Shown: positions 13,691 to 25,476 of the stretch, piece after piece
How the letters are laid out: each line of letters begins with the position of its first letter
How positions within the stretch are numbered: the first letter of the stretch is position 1
Source of the DNA: Mangifera indica
Taxonomy: Eukaryota > Streptophyta > Magnoliopsida > Sapindales > Anacardiaceae
Length of the DNA stretch: 64,000 nt
Assembly: GCF_011075055.1 (NCBI RefSeq)
Contig: NC_058137.1
Location: 10,401,463 to 10,465,462 of the forward strand
Direction: 5' to 3'
Program-made: the position numbers and the translations under genes
Notes under the pieces: model-generated
Database searches by the model: none
Told to the model about the DNA's origin: nothing
Seen by the model: only the letters and a program-made list of their open reading frames with translations

Positions 13691-14692
13691 GTTAAAAGGT
13701 TAGTTAACATAAGATCATATTGAATTACAAATTACAAATTATCATGTGCGATTAATTGAATAAAAATATGATAGATTTTTAAGAAATATGTATAAATTAG
13801 GATTTCTCTATATAATGTTATACAAAAATGCTTTATTAACAAATATGTTGCTAGAAAAGACTTTCGAATTCACTCCAAATCCCATAACAAGCAAACAACC
13901 AAGTTGAGACAAAATTAGCATATATAATTGAGTTGGCCATGGGCATTAGAAGACAAAATAAACCCTAAAACCTAATTTGTTTCTTAATGAGAGAATAATT
14001 GTGTTTGGTGTTGACTTAAATGACCTTAATAATTCATTAATTCTTCAGTAATTCCAGCAAAATTTCCTGAGAAGCAATGATAAAATTTTCAGGTTTTTGG
14101 ACCCATGTGAGAGATTTTAAATTTATTTGCTCTGGAATATTCTTCGTCCCAATCCATAAAATTAGGAGAATTTTTCTCAAAAATTATAATAATCAATATA
14201 AAATTTAACCAATACATAAATATCATTAACACGTAATGACAATATATCAATATTATATAAAAATGTTTAATTTAGTTCTTCGATAGACATTAAATAATTA
14301 CATAATGTTAATTTACCACATGTGATAAATAACAATAAAATGTATTTACCACATGTTAAACGATTTTATAGCATCTATACAAAATAATGAAGTGATAAGA
14401 TTATTTTTTGAAAGTTTCTGCTTATCATGCTGAATGATTTTATAATATCTACAAAATGAGCCATAAGATTAATTCATGTAAGTTATTTTAGTTTCACATT
14501 AAATTATGACTCCAGTAATTAATTAATTCCTTGTAACTAATAACTAACCTTGGTTACTTTATTTAATTACTAAATTATCATTCAAAGCTTCACAAGCAGC
14601 TTTCATGTTGCAGCCAGCCAAGCTTATATTATATATTTATAATTATTCACAAACAAGTAAACTTTTTGTCTTTAGACTAACGGATTCTCACA
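13691..14692. other. AT-rich upstream region, no gene seen
   Basis: No coding sequence is visible. This is the upstream region of the small gene at 14762. Confidence 0.4.
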
Positions 14693-14699
14693 TATAAAT
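14693..14699 (+). promoter_or_regulatory. TATA-like box of the small gene at 14762
   Basis: The sequence tataaat lies 63 bp before the start codon, which would leave a leader of about 30-40 nt. The leader region also holds a (tta)n/(tca)n run at about 14720-14743. This is placement by position and motif only. Confidence 0.4.
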
Positions 14700-14761
14700 C
14701 TTCACACTCCAATCCCTCTTATTATTATTATTATCATCATCATCTTCCTAATCAAAGTAAC

Positions 14762-15220
14762 ATGGATAGACTCAGAGGCCGCAACAGCCCCATCAGAAAG
14801 ATGAAAACAAACCTCAATCTCTGCCTTCCCTGCCTCCAAAAATTCAACTCCTCCACTTCTTCCTCCGCCTCCCGACCCTCCAAGCCACTTACTCCCATGA
14901 CCCTCCTAGAGCGTTTCCGCGAAGCGGTGTTTCGTTTCATCATGCTTTCCGCCCTCTCAAAAGTACAAACCAATCCAACAGCAACAACATCCACGTGTTC
15001 GCTATCGTCTTCCTCGATATCCCAGGCGTCGCGGTCGTGCTATTACTACAACCCAGTGGATCCCCACCACAGCGAGGCCGTCGCCGACTGCATTGAGTTC
15101 ATTAAGAGGAAGGCGTTCACTGATCAAGATGATGATGATCAGAGCCGTGAAGCTATTGCCAGTGTCAACTCCAGTATTGTTACTGTTCATGATGCAGATG
15201 CAACCAGTGTGATTATATGA
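14762..15220 (+). CDS. Small plant-specific protein of unknown function, single exon
   Basis: A 152-residue open frame with GC content clearly above its AT-rich surroundings, a TATA-like box 63 bp upstream and a poly-T tract right after the stop. The N-terminus is basic and serine-rich. Residues 47-67 (around TLLERFREAVFRF and LSALSK) and residues 94-117 (around YYYNPVDPHHSEAVADCIEF, then IKRK) form two conserved-looking blocks joined by a serine/threonine-rich linker. I recall this block pattern from small plant proteins often labelled Josephin-like in databases. It has no visible Josephin protease signature and I assign no activity. There is no signal peptide or membrane span. The antisense open frames over the same bases are shadows. 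Confidence 0.8.
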   Translation: MDRLRGRNSPIRKMKTNLNLCLPCLQKFNSSTSSSASRPSKPLTPMTLLERFREAVFRFIMLSALSKVQTNPTATTSTCSLSSSSISQASRSCYYYNPVDPHHSEAVADCIEFIKRKAFTDQDDDDQSREAIASVNSSIVTVHDADATSVII

Positions 15221-16302
15221 GGTTTTTTTTTTTTTTTTTTCCATTTTAATGTATAGATTTAAAATATTGGCGAGGGGTGTGAATGTGATAATTTCAGATT
15301 TAGGTGTGAGAGATATATGTAGATTTGTATAATATTATGTGAATGAAATTTAAAATTGATTTTTATATTTTATATATTATACATTTAATTTAATTTTTAT
15401 TTATATAGAAAAAAAATTATTGCTAAAAAAGATTTTTATATATGGGTTTGGATAAATTTTCAATTGAAATTTAATTATTGTGAAATTTCTGAAATTACAC
15501 AATTTTTCCTCTTGCCTCGGTTGTTAATTGGTCAAGTCAAAGTAGGACTTTATTATTTTTTTAATATTTTATAAATAAATTATGACAATAATTAGAGTTT
15601 AATTCTAAAGTATAGAAGGTAATGTTACCCAATAATATATACTTTTTCAATTTTTTTTTTCTGATAAATTATACAGTTTTCCTTTTTTATTTTCTCCCCT
15701 TACTGATCCTCTTAATAATATCAATCATCCAATTTCACAGTTTCTTTGATGCTCATCTCTTGTTTAATAAAATTTATATCTTTAACTGATTACAAGATGT
15801 AATTAATATGTTTAAAAATATAAACCAAGATATGAAGTGCCTATTTTAATATATCTTATTTAATCTCAATCATTGGATCAAACAATCAATTATAACTTAT
15901 ATAGATAATTTAATTGTAAATTATAATCACATTTTTAGATTGTTTAAGCCATAACTTTTATTAAATTATTGTATTATTGAATTTGATAATTTTTTTTTTT
16001 AATTTCTCATCCAAAAGTAGAATTTAACACATATATATTTTAAGATTATTTGTCAAACAAACAAAATTGAATTTTAATGATTAATAATTCAATAATCATA
16101 AATTACACTGAACATGTAAAAATTGATTATTATATAATCAATTATTCTTATAATGATAGTGTAAGAATTATAAATTGTGTCAAATAAGCACAAAATAAAG
16201 CAAATCCAGTTCTTCCTTTTTTCTTTGTAAACTTAACATTCTCATTTAAATTTCTCCACATTTTAGTCCCAAAATATTTTTACACATATTAGCATGGAGT
16301 TG
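15221..16302. other. AT-rich intergenic DNA, no gene seen
   Basis: Downstream of the small gene the sequence is AT-rich with poly-T runs. No domain or terminal repeat is visible. Confidence 0.5.
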
Positions 16303-16344
16303 AGACACACACACGCACACACACACACACACACATATATATAT
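16303..16344. repeat. (AC)n-(AT)n microsatellite
   Basis: A compound dinucleotide repeat with one g interruption, directly at the left end of the MULE-type element M1. It obscures that element's left boundary and target duplication. Confidence 0.9.
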
Positions 16345-17049
16345 GACTATTTATTTCTCACTCAAGGTTTAGTGCAAACCTAACTTCCCACCGGTTAATT
16401 ATAAAAAATTCAAATACTCATCAATTTATTAAATTTCACCGCTATTGTTAAGGGTAAAATTGTCATTTAAATATCTTGTTCGATTTCGACCTCCTTGGTA
16501 CCTTGCACTGACGAGAGGCACCAAGAAGTCCTTTGACGACTCTGTTCTGCTTTCGTCGTTGTCCTCCTTGGTGCCTTTTGTCTGTGCGAGGCACCAAGGA
16601 GGCCAAAATCGAGTGAGATCTCTTGCTCGATTTCGATCAAGTTTTTGCATTGAATGAAGACCATATTCTCGGTGGTGGAGATGTCAAAGATGGAGGGAGA
16701 AGGTCACTTGTAGTGATATGAAAACTGAAGGTGAAGTGGGGGTGAAACTAAAATTTTTTAGAAGGTTGGGGGGCAACTGTTAATGAGAAAAATATGTAAT
16801 TGTGCAAACCCTAGGCTGCGGGGGAGGTGGAAAGTCAGTTTTTAAACCTTGAAAAATTTGAGGGTAAGGGTGGAATTATTATTTTTTTATAATTAAGGTG
16901 GGAATAGGATTTTTCTAAAATAAAATTTCAAAATGATGATTTTACCTTTGATAATAATAGTAAAATTTAACAAAATTTGAGTTTTTAATAGTTAACAGAT
17001 GAAAAATTAGATTTGTACCAAACATTTGGTGGGAAATATTCATTTGGCC
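16345..17049. mobile_element. MULE-type non-autonomous element M1
   Basis: The right end (tttggtgggaaatattcatt then tggcc, ending 17049), reversed, matches the family terminus ggccaaaggactatttccca. The left end (gactatttatttctcactcaag) is a diverged version that has lost its first bases beside the microsatellite. Inside are the family's diagnostic pieces: a stretch around gggtgaaactaaaatttttt, a gggggcaa block, and ttgagggtaagggt. The possible target duplication acatatata is in low-complexity sequence and cannot be trusted. Confidence 0.6.
16472..16617. repeat. Internal inverted repeat (hairpin) in element M1
   Basis: Arms at about 16472-16532 and 16556-16617 are imperfect reverse complements. 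Both contain cctccttggt and ggcaccaag. The region is GC-rich against its surroundings and therefore open in several frames at once. RNA from either strand would fold into a long stem. Confidence 0.7.
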
Positions 17050-17136
17050 TACATATATAACATCCTTTCAACTTTTGATTAATTTTCTTCATTTCAGCTA
17101 CTTAATTTTTCTATAATCAAAATTTCAATTTTTAAA

Positions 17137-17884
17137 GGGAAAAAGACTATTTCTCACCTAAGTTTTAGCCTAATCTCAAACTCACTTCAACAAAAGATGA
17201 AAAACCCAAACTTTCACTTATGACCAAACAACTGTCCAAATTTTTAGTTAGAGACAGGGTTAAAATTGTCATTTTACCTATAAACTTTGAAACTTTAAGT
17301 TTTTATCATTTTACCCCTTTTAGGTTTTAAAAACTAATGTTTTAACCTATCCTTAAAGTTTGAAAAGTTTAGATTTTACCCCTAGAGTTTGCTTCCTTCT
17401 CCGGCCACCACTAATGATCGACGCTTTCCACCGATTTGGACAGCAAAGCATTGTCCAAATTTGGAAGAAGAGACGAAGAGAGATCTCTTTGTTGCACCAC
17501 TGTAGTTGCACTAGGAGAAGGAAGAGGCTGGAGACGACACCAAAAGATTAAGTTGAAGAATGAGGGTGAAACTACTATTTTTGAAAGTTATGGTGGGCAG
17601 CTAAGTTTGAAAAATATAAAAACCCTAGGTTTGGGGTGAAAATGTTACTTTTTAAAGTTTAAAAACTTTAGGTAAGGGTGAAATGTTAATTTCTAAAACC
17701 TGGGGGAAAAAATAATAAACTTTATAACTTTTTAATATAAACAGTAAAATAACTATTTTATCCCTCCCTTTAACAGAAAAAATTAATAGAAGTTTAACCA
17801 TGGATGAGAGTTTGGATTTTTCATCTCTCGTAAGTGTGAGTTTGAGATTGGACTAAAACTTGGGTGGAAAATAGTCCTTTTCGC
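17137..17884. mobile_element. MULE-type non-autonomous element M2
   Basis: The left end gggaaaaagactatttctca and the right end, reversed gcgaaaaggactattttcca, are close versions of the family terminus. Flanks attttt-aaa (17128-17136) and ttttttaaa (17885-17893) agree at 8 of 9 positions, within the 9-11 bp usual for Mutator-like elements. The internal sequence matches M5 in layout (cctaagttttagcctaatctcaaact, then C-rich strips, then the reverse-oriented words). It lies only 87 bp from M1. Confidence 0.7.
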
Positions 17885-18038
17885 TTTTTTAAAATTTCTT
17901 GTGTACCGAATGATATATGACTACAAAATATATTTCTCTTTTTATCATCTTCACAATCAATCTAATGAAAAGTTTTTAAATTAAGTAGTCATAATTCAAA
18001 AAAAAAAAATTTGTATATATATATCTTTAAAAAGATTT

Positions 18039-18359
18039 TGATACATGGCAATACTGGAATTCTAGAGATCAAAAGAAGGATTGAACAACAAGAGAGAGTT
18101 TAGAAAGAGAAATTTGAAAAACATTGCAATGAGGAAGCCAATAAAAAAGTGAACTTAATAATATTCATTCCTAAATTCCAAATTCTATTATACAATCTTT
18201 TATACTCAATTGAATAATACTGCCACATTAGCAAATTCTTGCAACATTTTGTTCAATTAACAAACATAACAAAACGACACTATAAGAGCTTTAAGTGAAA
18301 CACAACGTTGGTTAGGTTGGTGATATGTCGTTTAGTCTGTATTGATCAAATTAGTATCA
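18039..18359 (-). repeat. Gypsy 3' LTR
   Basis: The ends are tgatac (18039) and gtatca (18359), a 6-bp inverted terminal pair with the usual TG...CA. The piece sits immediately beyond the polypurine tract. There is no second copy in the window to confirm it. Confidence 0.6.
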
Positions 18360-21036
18360 AATCTCCCTTCCTCAAGGTAAAATAGAAGAAGTCAACGTCT
18401 CATTTTCTTAACATATTTCCATTGTGTAAATGTTGGAGGGAAGCCTTCCATTGCATTCTATTTTTTCACCATGTATCGATCAAGTATCATTTGAGGAACT
18501 CAGTCTAAGATGGAAACATGTGTGACAAAGTGTCGAATACTAGGACTAGAGCATGCATCGATTTGAGTGATAAGACATGAATAACGATGTATATCTCTGC
18601 GTTCGCCAACAACTATAGTTTGAATGCCATTGTTATGACTTTGTTTCGAATCTATAATGGACCCAAATAACGAGCTTGAAGTTTTGGTCTTCCCTAATGA
18701 ATCAAAGGTTGACAATAAGGTTGTAGCGTCACATAGACCTATTATTCAATTTGATAGCTTTGCCTTGTCCTCTTTCTATCTACTAACACTTCCATTTTGT
18801 TGTGAGCCTATGCCTTGTGAATTTGCAAAGAGTCTTCTTTGGTGCAAAGAAAAGTATCCACAATTAAACCTAATAGCTCATGTTATCAGATCGTGTTCAT
18901 ATCATGTTAGTTCGAGTTTAGGTTGAAGACTCTAAACCTTAACCTAATCTGAAATAGAATTGTGTCAAAATATTTAACTCTAAATTAAATCAAAATATTT
19001 TTGAGTTGACCTGACCTGAATTAACTCAAACTATGTAATAGACAAAGTTTTGTCAAAACATAATATGTAATGATATGATTTGTTATGAAACAACACACTT
19101 TGTCAAATGTCATGAAATGACATGATTTGTTACAAATAACACACAAAACGACATTTTGTCAAAATAAAATTGTTCTATTTCAAGTTAATACTAATAGTTT
19201 ACTTATTGTTTCTTTATATAATATATTGTAGGGATTAAAAGAAAAAAGGAATATCATAATCAACAACCCAAATAAGTTCAAAACTTCAATTTTAAAATAA
19301 TACAATCGATAACAAAAAAGATTAACAACTATTTGTCAAATATTTAAAAAATCTAATTTCTAATTTATATGATGAATGTTATTGTTATAAATACTAAAAC
19401 TATTAACAAGTATATGAATATGATACGCCAAATAAAACATGTTCAAATTAGCAGTACTTATAATACTCCAACAAAAAAATAAATAAACTATTAATAGTTT
19501 TTATAAGTCTACCAAAAAGATTTATTATATTAGAATGAATTTCTTTAGTAGAAGATGTTAAATTTCATCAAAAGGCATAAGACTAGCTTTTCCAAGTAGA
19601 CATCCAATTAATTGTACAATGTTTTAAGGAGCAAAACCATTTAAGAGTTAATTTAAAGTAACTATCATAATTGAGCTAATAAAATAACTAAAATTAAGTT
19701 TTAACCAGAAAAACCCTAATAGAGATGAGTGTTAGAGTATTATCTTTGTTGAATATCTTATTTATTTGTATTGATATTAGTAATATCTTCTATAAACTCA
19801 TTCAAATTAAAATCATTATCTTATGAATCAACATAGGAAGGAAATTATGAAAAATAAATGTTTAAATCATATTTGAAACAACAACAACAATAATAATAAT
19901 AATACTTCAGTAGTATTGTTATCAATTTGACCAAAGAACCAATCTTTAGTAAGAAAAAACATTTCAACTACATTGGGTTGGTTTCGGGTATTAATTTTCA
20001 ATAGAAGTGTTACCAAATTTTAGGTTAGTTCGAGTCAACCTGAACATAATTCAATTTTTTTTAGGTTAATCCAAACCCAATTTGAACTATTTTTCATGTC
20101 AAAAATCATAATCCTATCCTAATTTTTTTCAAGTTGTGTTATATCGGATCAATAGGTTTTGTCAAATTTTGTTAGGTCTATCCATAACCTCAATCTTGAA
20201 ATCATTTGAAAGGTTTGATACATGGACTAAGAAAACTTAAACCACTTGCACAACTAAGAAAGGTGTGTCAATCCTATGAAATGGTTGTACATTGTCAACT
20301 AATCTACTATCACAAGAATCATCGACTACCCATGTGATTTAGATAAGCCTTCGATAAATCCTAAGGTGATGTTTGTGAATACCCCTAATAGGCATCGATA
20401 GCAGTTGGAGTAGGCCAAGAAAGACCACATTTTTGGTTTTAAACCTTTGGCAGACTTCACAACTTCTGAGAAAATTTTGAATATCCTTCCAAATGTCTTT
20501 CTAATATACTAAAGTTACTAACCTTTTGTTTGTGGCATTTACACCCAAATGTCCACTAATGAAAGTATCATGAAATAAGGAGATAATATCTTGCCTTAGG
20601 GTGGTGCTTTTGCCTAATATGTACCTTCCCTTCCTTTTTAGCTTCTCTTAGTTTCATGAGGATTTTCCATAGTTGTCTAAACTCAATTATTTGTCTGTTG
20701 TGATGGCTTGAAGTTAGTCATCAGTCTTCCAAGAATTATTAATCCTTTTTTACAGCTTCGATAGAACAAAATGGTAGTTAAGCAATTAATCTCTTTCTTT
20801 GAAATTCTTGACAACTTTGATAAGACATTTCCTACTATGTTTTCTTTTCCCTACTTAAACTAAATTTCATACTCATATTGCATAAGCTTGGCCACTCAAG
20901 CTTGATAGGATGGAGTAAATTTCGGTTTTACTCTAACAAATATTTAAGGCTTTTTTGGTTTGTTTTCATCACAAATGGCCTATTGATCAAATATGGTTCC
21001 CATTTTTTTATGACAATCAGAATTGCCAGCATCTCC
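18360..21036 (-). pseudogene. Gypsy RNase H and integrase remnant
   Basis: On the minus strand, 21036-20830 translates with breaks to an RNase H piece containing LQEMLAILIVIKKWEPYL, then NRPFVMKTNQKSLKYLLE. This is the conserved KELLAVVxAVQKWRxYL...PFxVxTDxxSLKYLLEQ block of plant gypsy elements. At about 20465-20230 the integrase words EVCQRFKTKN and GLLQLLSMP appear, followed by frame-shifted IEGL-K-HG and ILVIVD pieces. A further degraded integrase stretch lies at about 18900-18700, on the other side of the AT-rich insert. Many stops and frameshifts show it is dead. Confidence 0.75.
18910..20165. other. AT-rich insert within the gypsy integrase region
   Basis: About 1.25 kb without coding potential separates the two parts of the gypsy integrase remnant. 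It has repeated words such as gttcgagttt and gaccttgac-like strings near both ends and a (caa)n/(taa)n run at about 19877-19902. This resembles non-autonomous DNA transposons in texture, but I could not define terminal repeats or a target duplication. Confidence 0.35.
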
Positions 21037-21041
21037 TGTAA

Positions 21042-23242
21042 TGTAACATCCCCCCTAGAAATACTAACCACTGAAGGAGAAATGTTACGAATTAATATCC
21101 GGAGCGTCTATATTTTTTTTCTTTTAAAATACTCTAAAATAAATACATCACTAAAAGTGTTTAGAAATTATTCTAAGAAAACTAAAAAATCTAGAAGCGA
21201 ACAAAAAATGTATATACTCATATGAAAACTCATCTGAAAGCATCTGAAAACATGGAGTAATCATATACAACTGTACAATCATCCCAAAAAGGTTCAAAAG
21301 CAACAATAACATACGACTGTATGCATGTAATATAAACTAAAGATAACCTACTCCAATCGGATCTATCTTCGCTGACCTGACCCTGCCTCGCAGCTACCTC
21401 GATCACCTGTACCTGCAATCATGAAAGAAAAGGAAGTGAGTGATAAGAATACTCATTAAGAGGAAAGAATCAAATAAACTATCTCTTTTCCTGTTCTGTC
21501 TCACTCTCGGGACTCAACCTCCCATCATAACCTCTATAAGAGATTGAGGGGGTAATCTCGTTCATTCTTTACTATTTGGGTCATACTTTGTCCTATCTAG
21601 TATCTATTTGATACTTTCTAGAAGCTAACTATAGGGATTTTACACTTTTATAAGTTCAAGCTCTCTTTCTTTCTTTCACTACACTATTTCTGAATCTGAA
21701 TTGAGCTCTACTGCGAGCAGACCCTACTAGGGGTCTATATCCTACTACGGACGTGTCCTACTACGGACGTATAGTATAAAGTGCCCCCTCATAGTTTATA
21801 GCATGCATGCGGGTTTTATATCTTACTAATTTTGCTTCCATCTAAATTTATTCATGACTTACCAGACATTACTCTTAGGATGACCCCTAAATCTTGAGCC
21901 CCAAATTCTTTTTCTTGTTTTTATTTCTTTTCCTTTCCTTTCCTTTTTCTCTTCCTTTTCTTTTTTTCTTTCCTGCCTAAAACTACGAAATACTGTTCAC
22001 AGAACAGTCCTTTGGTAGGGCAGCCTTCTTTTTCATGCAATTTAACAGCCCAAACGATTTCTAATTCATACAAGCTATATATCGTTGAAAAGAGGATTCA
22101 AAGCTCTTTCCAACAAGCTATAATAACACTTATAATTCAATAGATAAGATAGTCAAAACATGAGATAAAATCAGTGGCAAAAATTGCCTCCTCTGTTTAT
22201 TTGCTTAAGCAGTCCTTGTGGTTCATGCAATATTTAACAATCCAAATGATCCCTAATTCTTTTCATTCCTTATCAAAGATCATATTATTTTCTCATGCAC
22301 TTATATATATATCTCATGCATCAAATTAATTTCAAATATACAATATAGGTTTAATCTAAGGGCTATTTCATATATCATGCACATAATTAAGCAAAAATTT
22401 ACTTAATGCAAATTCTTTCATCAATTCATCATTTCTCATATATTCAACACACAAAATCCACAAAGCTAACCCTAGGAATATGAAATGTCTAAAATACCCT
22501 TATGGCCAAAAATTACATCATGAATCCTAATGAATTTTTTTATCCATTTAAGCATAAATCACTTTAATTCTAATACCTTACACACTTATATAAGTAAAGG
22601 TTATTTAAATAACCCAACTCAAATTACTTCAAATATGTAAAGTATGAAATTCTTACCTTTTTTTTGCTAATTAGGTGATTTAAGCTTATTCTCCTTCTTT
22701 TCTTCTTCCTAGCAACCTTAATCAACCAAAAATATAATCATCCATCAAAACCCTAAATTTGACATCTTTTAAAAATTAAACTTCTTACCTTAGAACTGAT
22801 CAGAATTGATAGATCTACACTTTTTATAACTGGAGGCTCTAGAAATTAGGTGGTTTAACTAGGTTTTTGGATGAATTTTGATTGAAAGAAAGCTTTAGTT
22901 CAACATAATGGAGGTTCTCGGGAAATGAAGAAGGAAATGAATAGGTTATGAGTTTTATAAACCTTTTGGACCAATTTGCCCTTCACCTTTTCCATAAATG
23001 ACTATTTTATCCTTAGCCAATTACCAAAAACCCTTAGCACCACCATATAATTTCAAGTATGCCATTCAATTTTCATTTTAAATCCTTCTAAAATGATCAT
23101 TTTACCCCCTTTGAAAATTATTGCTCATTTAGTAATTTTCTATAATTTTTTTGCAATTTCTTTAAACAATAAGTTATAAAATCAACTCTAGGGGTAATTT
23201 TGGAAGTGAAGTTTACTGACACACCTGAATTCGGATGTTACA
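21042..23242 (-). mobile_element. 2.2-kb solo LTR (same family as 38149-40380)
   Basis: Begins tgtaacatcccccc and ends ggatgttaca, giving an inverted TGTAACATCC end pair. The flanks tgtaa (21037-21041) and tgtac (23243-23247) form a 5-bp target duplication with one mismatch. It aligns with 38149-40380 from end to end: the gaaggagaaatgtta start, cgctgacctgaccctgcctc, the Tyr-coding cctactacggacgt block, a CT-rich tract and several tcatgcaatatttaac segments. There is no coding sequence. It lies inside the gypsy remnant and is therefore younger. Confidence 0.85.
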
Positions 23243-23811
23243 TGTACCATCCTTCTAATTGCATATTTTTTCATAATTTTGTATTTATAGAGTCTAAGGT
23301 TAAATGGTTGGAACCTCGATTTAAAAGTGATTCAATGATCTTGAACCTTTGGTGGAGGTAAGCCTTACTCTTACATAAAGATGTCTACAAACTATTCCAA
23401 CAATTTGTTGAGTTCTCCCTATTAATTGTCTACTGATTCCTTTATAACCTACAAACTATATAATTCTATTACTTCACAGGGCCATAACCATTGTACAGGG
23501 GCTACTTGTTGAGTTTTCACTAACAACTTATGTAATTGTAGGTTATTGATTATGGTTAGTCCCATTCTTCCCTTTGTTCTCTTAAGACATATCTATCCTC
23601 CCTTAGTGAAAGTCATCTTTAATTATTCAAAGTTCTATAATATGTCTGCTAAAGTGGAAAGCCATTGACTGCTTAAAATAAGGTCATAGGGGTTTAAGGG
23701 AAGGATATGAGGTCCATAACAAGTTACCGTCCTTGTACTCTCAATTCAAACCTTTCTACTTGCATCTGTGGAGGGCTTTTCATCAGCCTATATCGGCGAT
23801 CCTAGCCATTG
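23243..23811 (-). pseudogene. Gypsy protease / start of reverse transcriptase remnant
   Basis: On the minus strand, about 23710-23600 encodes LPLNPYDLILSSQWLSTLAD, then DIL-NFE and MTFTKGG. This matches the aspartic-protease-to-RT linker of plant gypsy elements (LGMQWLxxLGxIxWDF). At about 23370-23250 it reads LTSTKGS-like then RFQPFNLRLYKYKIMKKYAI. That corresponds to the GLPPPR...NxRPYRYP region where RT starts. The catalytic RT core is missing: this piece would join directly to RNase H on the far side of the solo LTR. Confidence 0.65.
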
Positions 23812-24142
23812 CAATTTTTGGTGTAATGTCATTGGAAACCAATAAAATCAAGGTAATAAGGTCATGATTTTTGCTGATTTTAACTGTATTTTAGTGCGTT
23901 TTTAATATCAATCCGTGCAACACATATCCATACATCATCCTAAAATGTTTCTAAGTCTCAATTTCATGCAATTTTGCATAAATTAATTCTAACCCAAAAT
24001 TTGAAATTTTTAACGAATTTTAAGGCAAAAATCAAAGAATTTAGATTATTAAAAAATTCTAGGGTTTGATTCTTCTTTTTAGTTTCTTGATTATAGAATT
24101 GCAAGGATAATTTATAAATCATCAACTGGGCCTTAATACCAA

Positions 24143-24539
24143 TGTTAGAAAATTCAATCAACTTTGTAAGTCAAAATACTATAAATTACATACCCGAAAT
24201 TTGATTCGTTTCTTTGATATGATCCAAAACATAAAGATATTTTCACAACACGATTTGCCTTTGTACTTTGATTGTAGATTTTGTGAAAGAAGAAGAATTT
24301 GCTTTGAAAGGAGCTTCTATAAAAACTCAAACTTTGTATTTGTGTTCTTGGAGGGATAAACTTGTGTTTTGTAATTTCTGTTATTATGCAAGAATGCGGT
24401 AGTTTTTAAGACATTAAATATGTGTTTAACTGTTGTCTCAACTTCCTCCAACCACCTTCAACAACCATGGGCTGTTTAATTATAATATGAGTTGGGTCAA
24501 CTGGTAATGGGTGGATCTAAACTCAATATAAACCAATCA
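24143..24539 (-). repeat. Copia LTR in duplication copy A
   Basis: Starts tgttagaaaattcaatc next to a primer-binding-like site (minus strand ttggtattaaggcc, 24130-24142) and ends aaccaatca. Matches 29230-29613. It has the same general layout as the LTRs at 4.0 and 8.1 kb, with a related leader. Confidence 0.7.
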
Positions 24540-24770
24540 ATTAAAACAAATAAAAAATACTGTGTTGTTTAATTTCATAGGACATGGCCCACCTAATCAC
24601 ACTTTTTTCCCATTTTTTTGTGGAGGGTTTTTTAAATTAAATGGGTTTGTAAACACAAGAAGTCACCACAAACAAATCCCATCTCAATGAATTTATACAA
24701 GGCAAGTCTTAAAAAATGCAGACATGCCATTGCCAAGCACTTTCATTAGTTTTACCATCAAACTTTAATT

Positions 24771-25476
24771 GGCCAAAGGACTATTTCCCACCCAAGGTAT
24801 GCTGCATTCTCAAGTTTCCTCCTATTAATTTTGATAATACCAAATATCCACCTATGAACAGTTAAAATTAACAGAACCCTAACCCCTTGAAATTTTATCC
24901 CTTTTTGTTTTCCTAAACTTTAAAAACTAAAGTTTTCCCCTAACCCAAGTTTTCAAAACTGCATTTTCCCCCTTAGGGTTTCCAAACCTTCAGATCCAAT
25001 TTTTTCAGTGACGACTGGTGATCTCCAAGCACCTACTCTCCCTCTCTGATGGCCCCTCCTTCCAGTCGTATACTTCCGACGCTGTACGGTGTCGTCATTA
25101 ACAAAGACGCATCGTCTTCATCGATGACAAAGCCTAGGAGGGGAAGACACCGCACGGTCGGAAAGAGGAGACGTTGCCTGGAGATCGTCAATCTTTGTCG
25201 AAAAACTCAATCCGAAAGTTTGGAAACCTTATAGGGGAACTGTTGTTTTTAAAAACTTGAGTTGGGGAAAAATTGTTAGTTGTTAGAGTATGGGGGTAAA
25301 AAAGAAATTAAATTTAAGTTTATTTTTAATTTTACAGGTAAAATGATGATTTTGCTTTTGAATCCGTCAACCTGGCTTTTTTTTTAACAGCCTATGGGTA
25401 AGTAAATAAATTTTTCAAAGTTAATGGGGGGAATAGTAGAGGAAGCATAACTTGGGTGGGACATAGTCGTTTGGCC
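24771..25476. mobile_element. MULE-type non-autonomous element M3, 10-bp target duplication, empty site known
   Basis: The terminal inverted repeats are ggccaaaggactatttccca on the left and, reversed, ggccaaacgactatgtccca on the right. The 10-mer aactttaatt flanks it exactly (24761-24770 and 25477-25486). The duplicated copy B has the uninterrupted site gactttaatt (29838-29847) with no insertion, so both borders are defined. A 9-11 bp duplication together with long terminal repeats indicates a Mutator-like element. The 706-bp interior has no transposase. A GC-rich open frame at 25049-25234 has no recognisable domain. Confidence 0.9.

Larger units (their letters stand above)
18039..23811 (-). 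mobile_element. Decayed Ty3/gypsy retrotransposon (minus strand), 5' part missing
   Basis: Minus-strand order is protease, start of reverse transcriptase, RNase H, integrase, polypurine tract (gaggaagggag, about 18362-18374) and 3' LTR (18039-18359). The element is cut off at 23811, where the duplicated Copia block begins, so gag and the 5' LTR are absent. It is interrupted by a solo LTR (21042-23242) and by about 1.25 kb of AT-rich DNA in the integrase region. All reading frames are broken. Confidence 0.75.

Noticed and set aside
16429..16664. Overlapping open frames on both strands
   Set aside because: They arise from the GC-rich inverted repeat of MULE element M1; no domain is recognisable.
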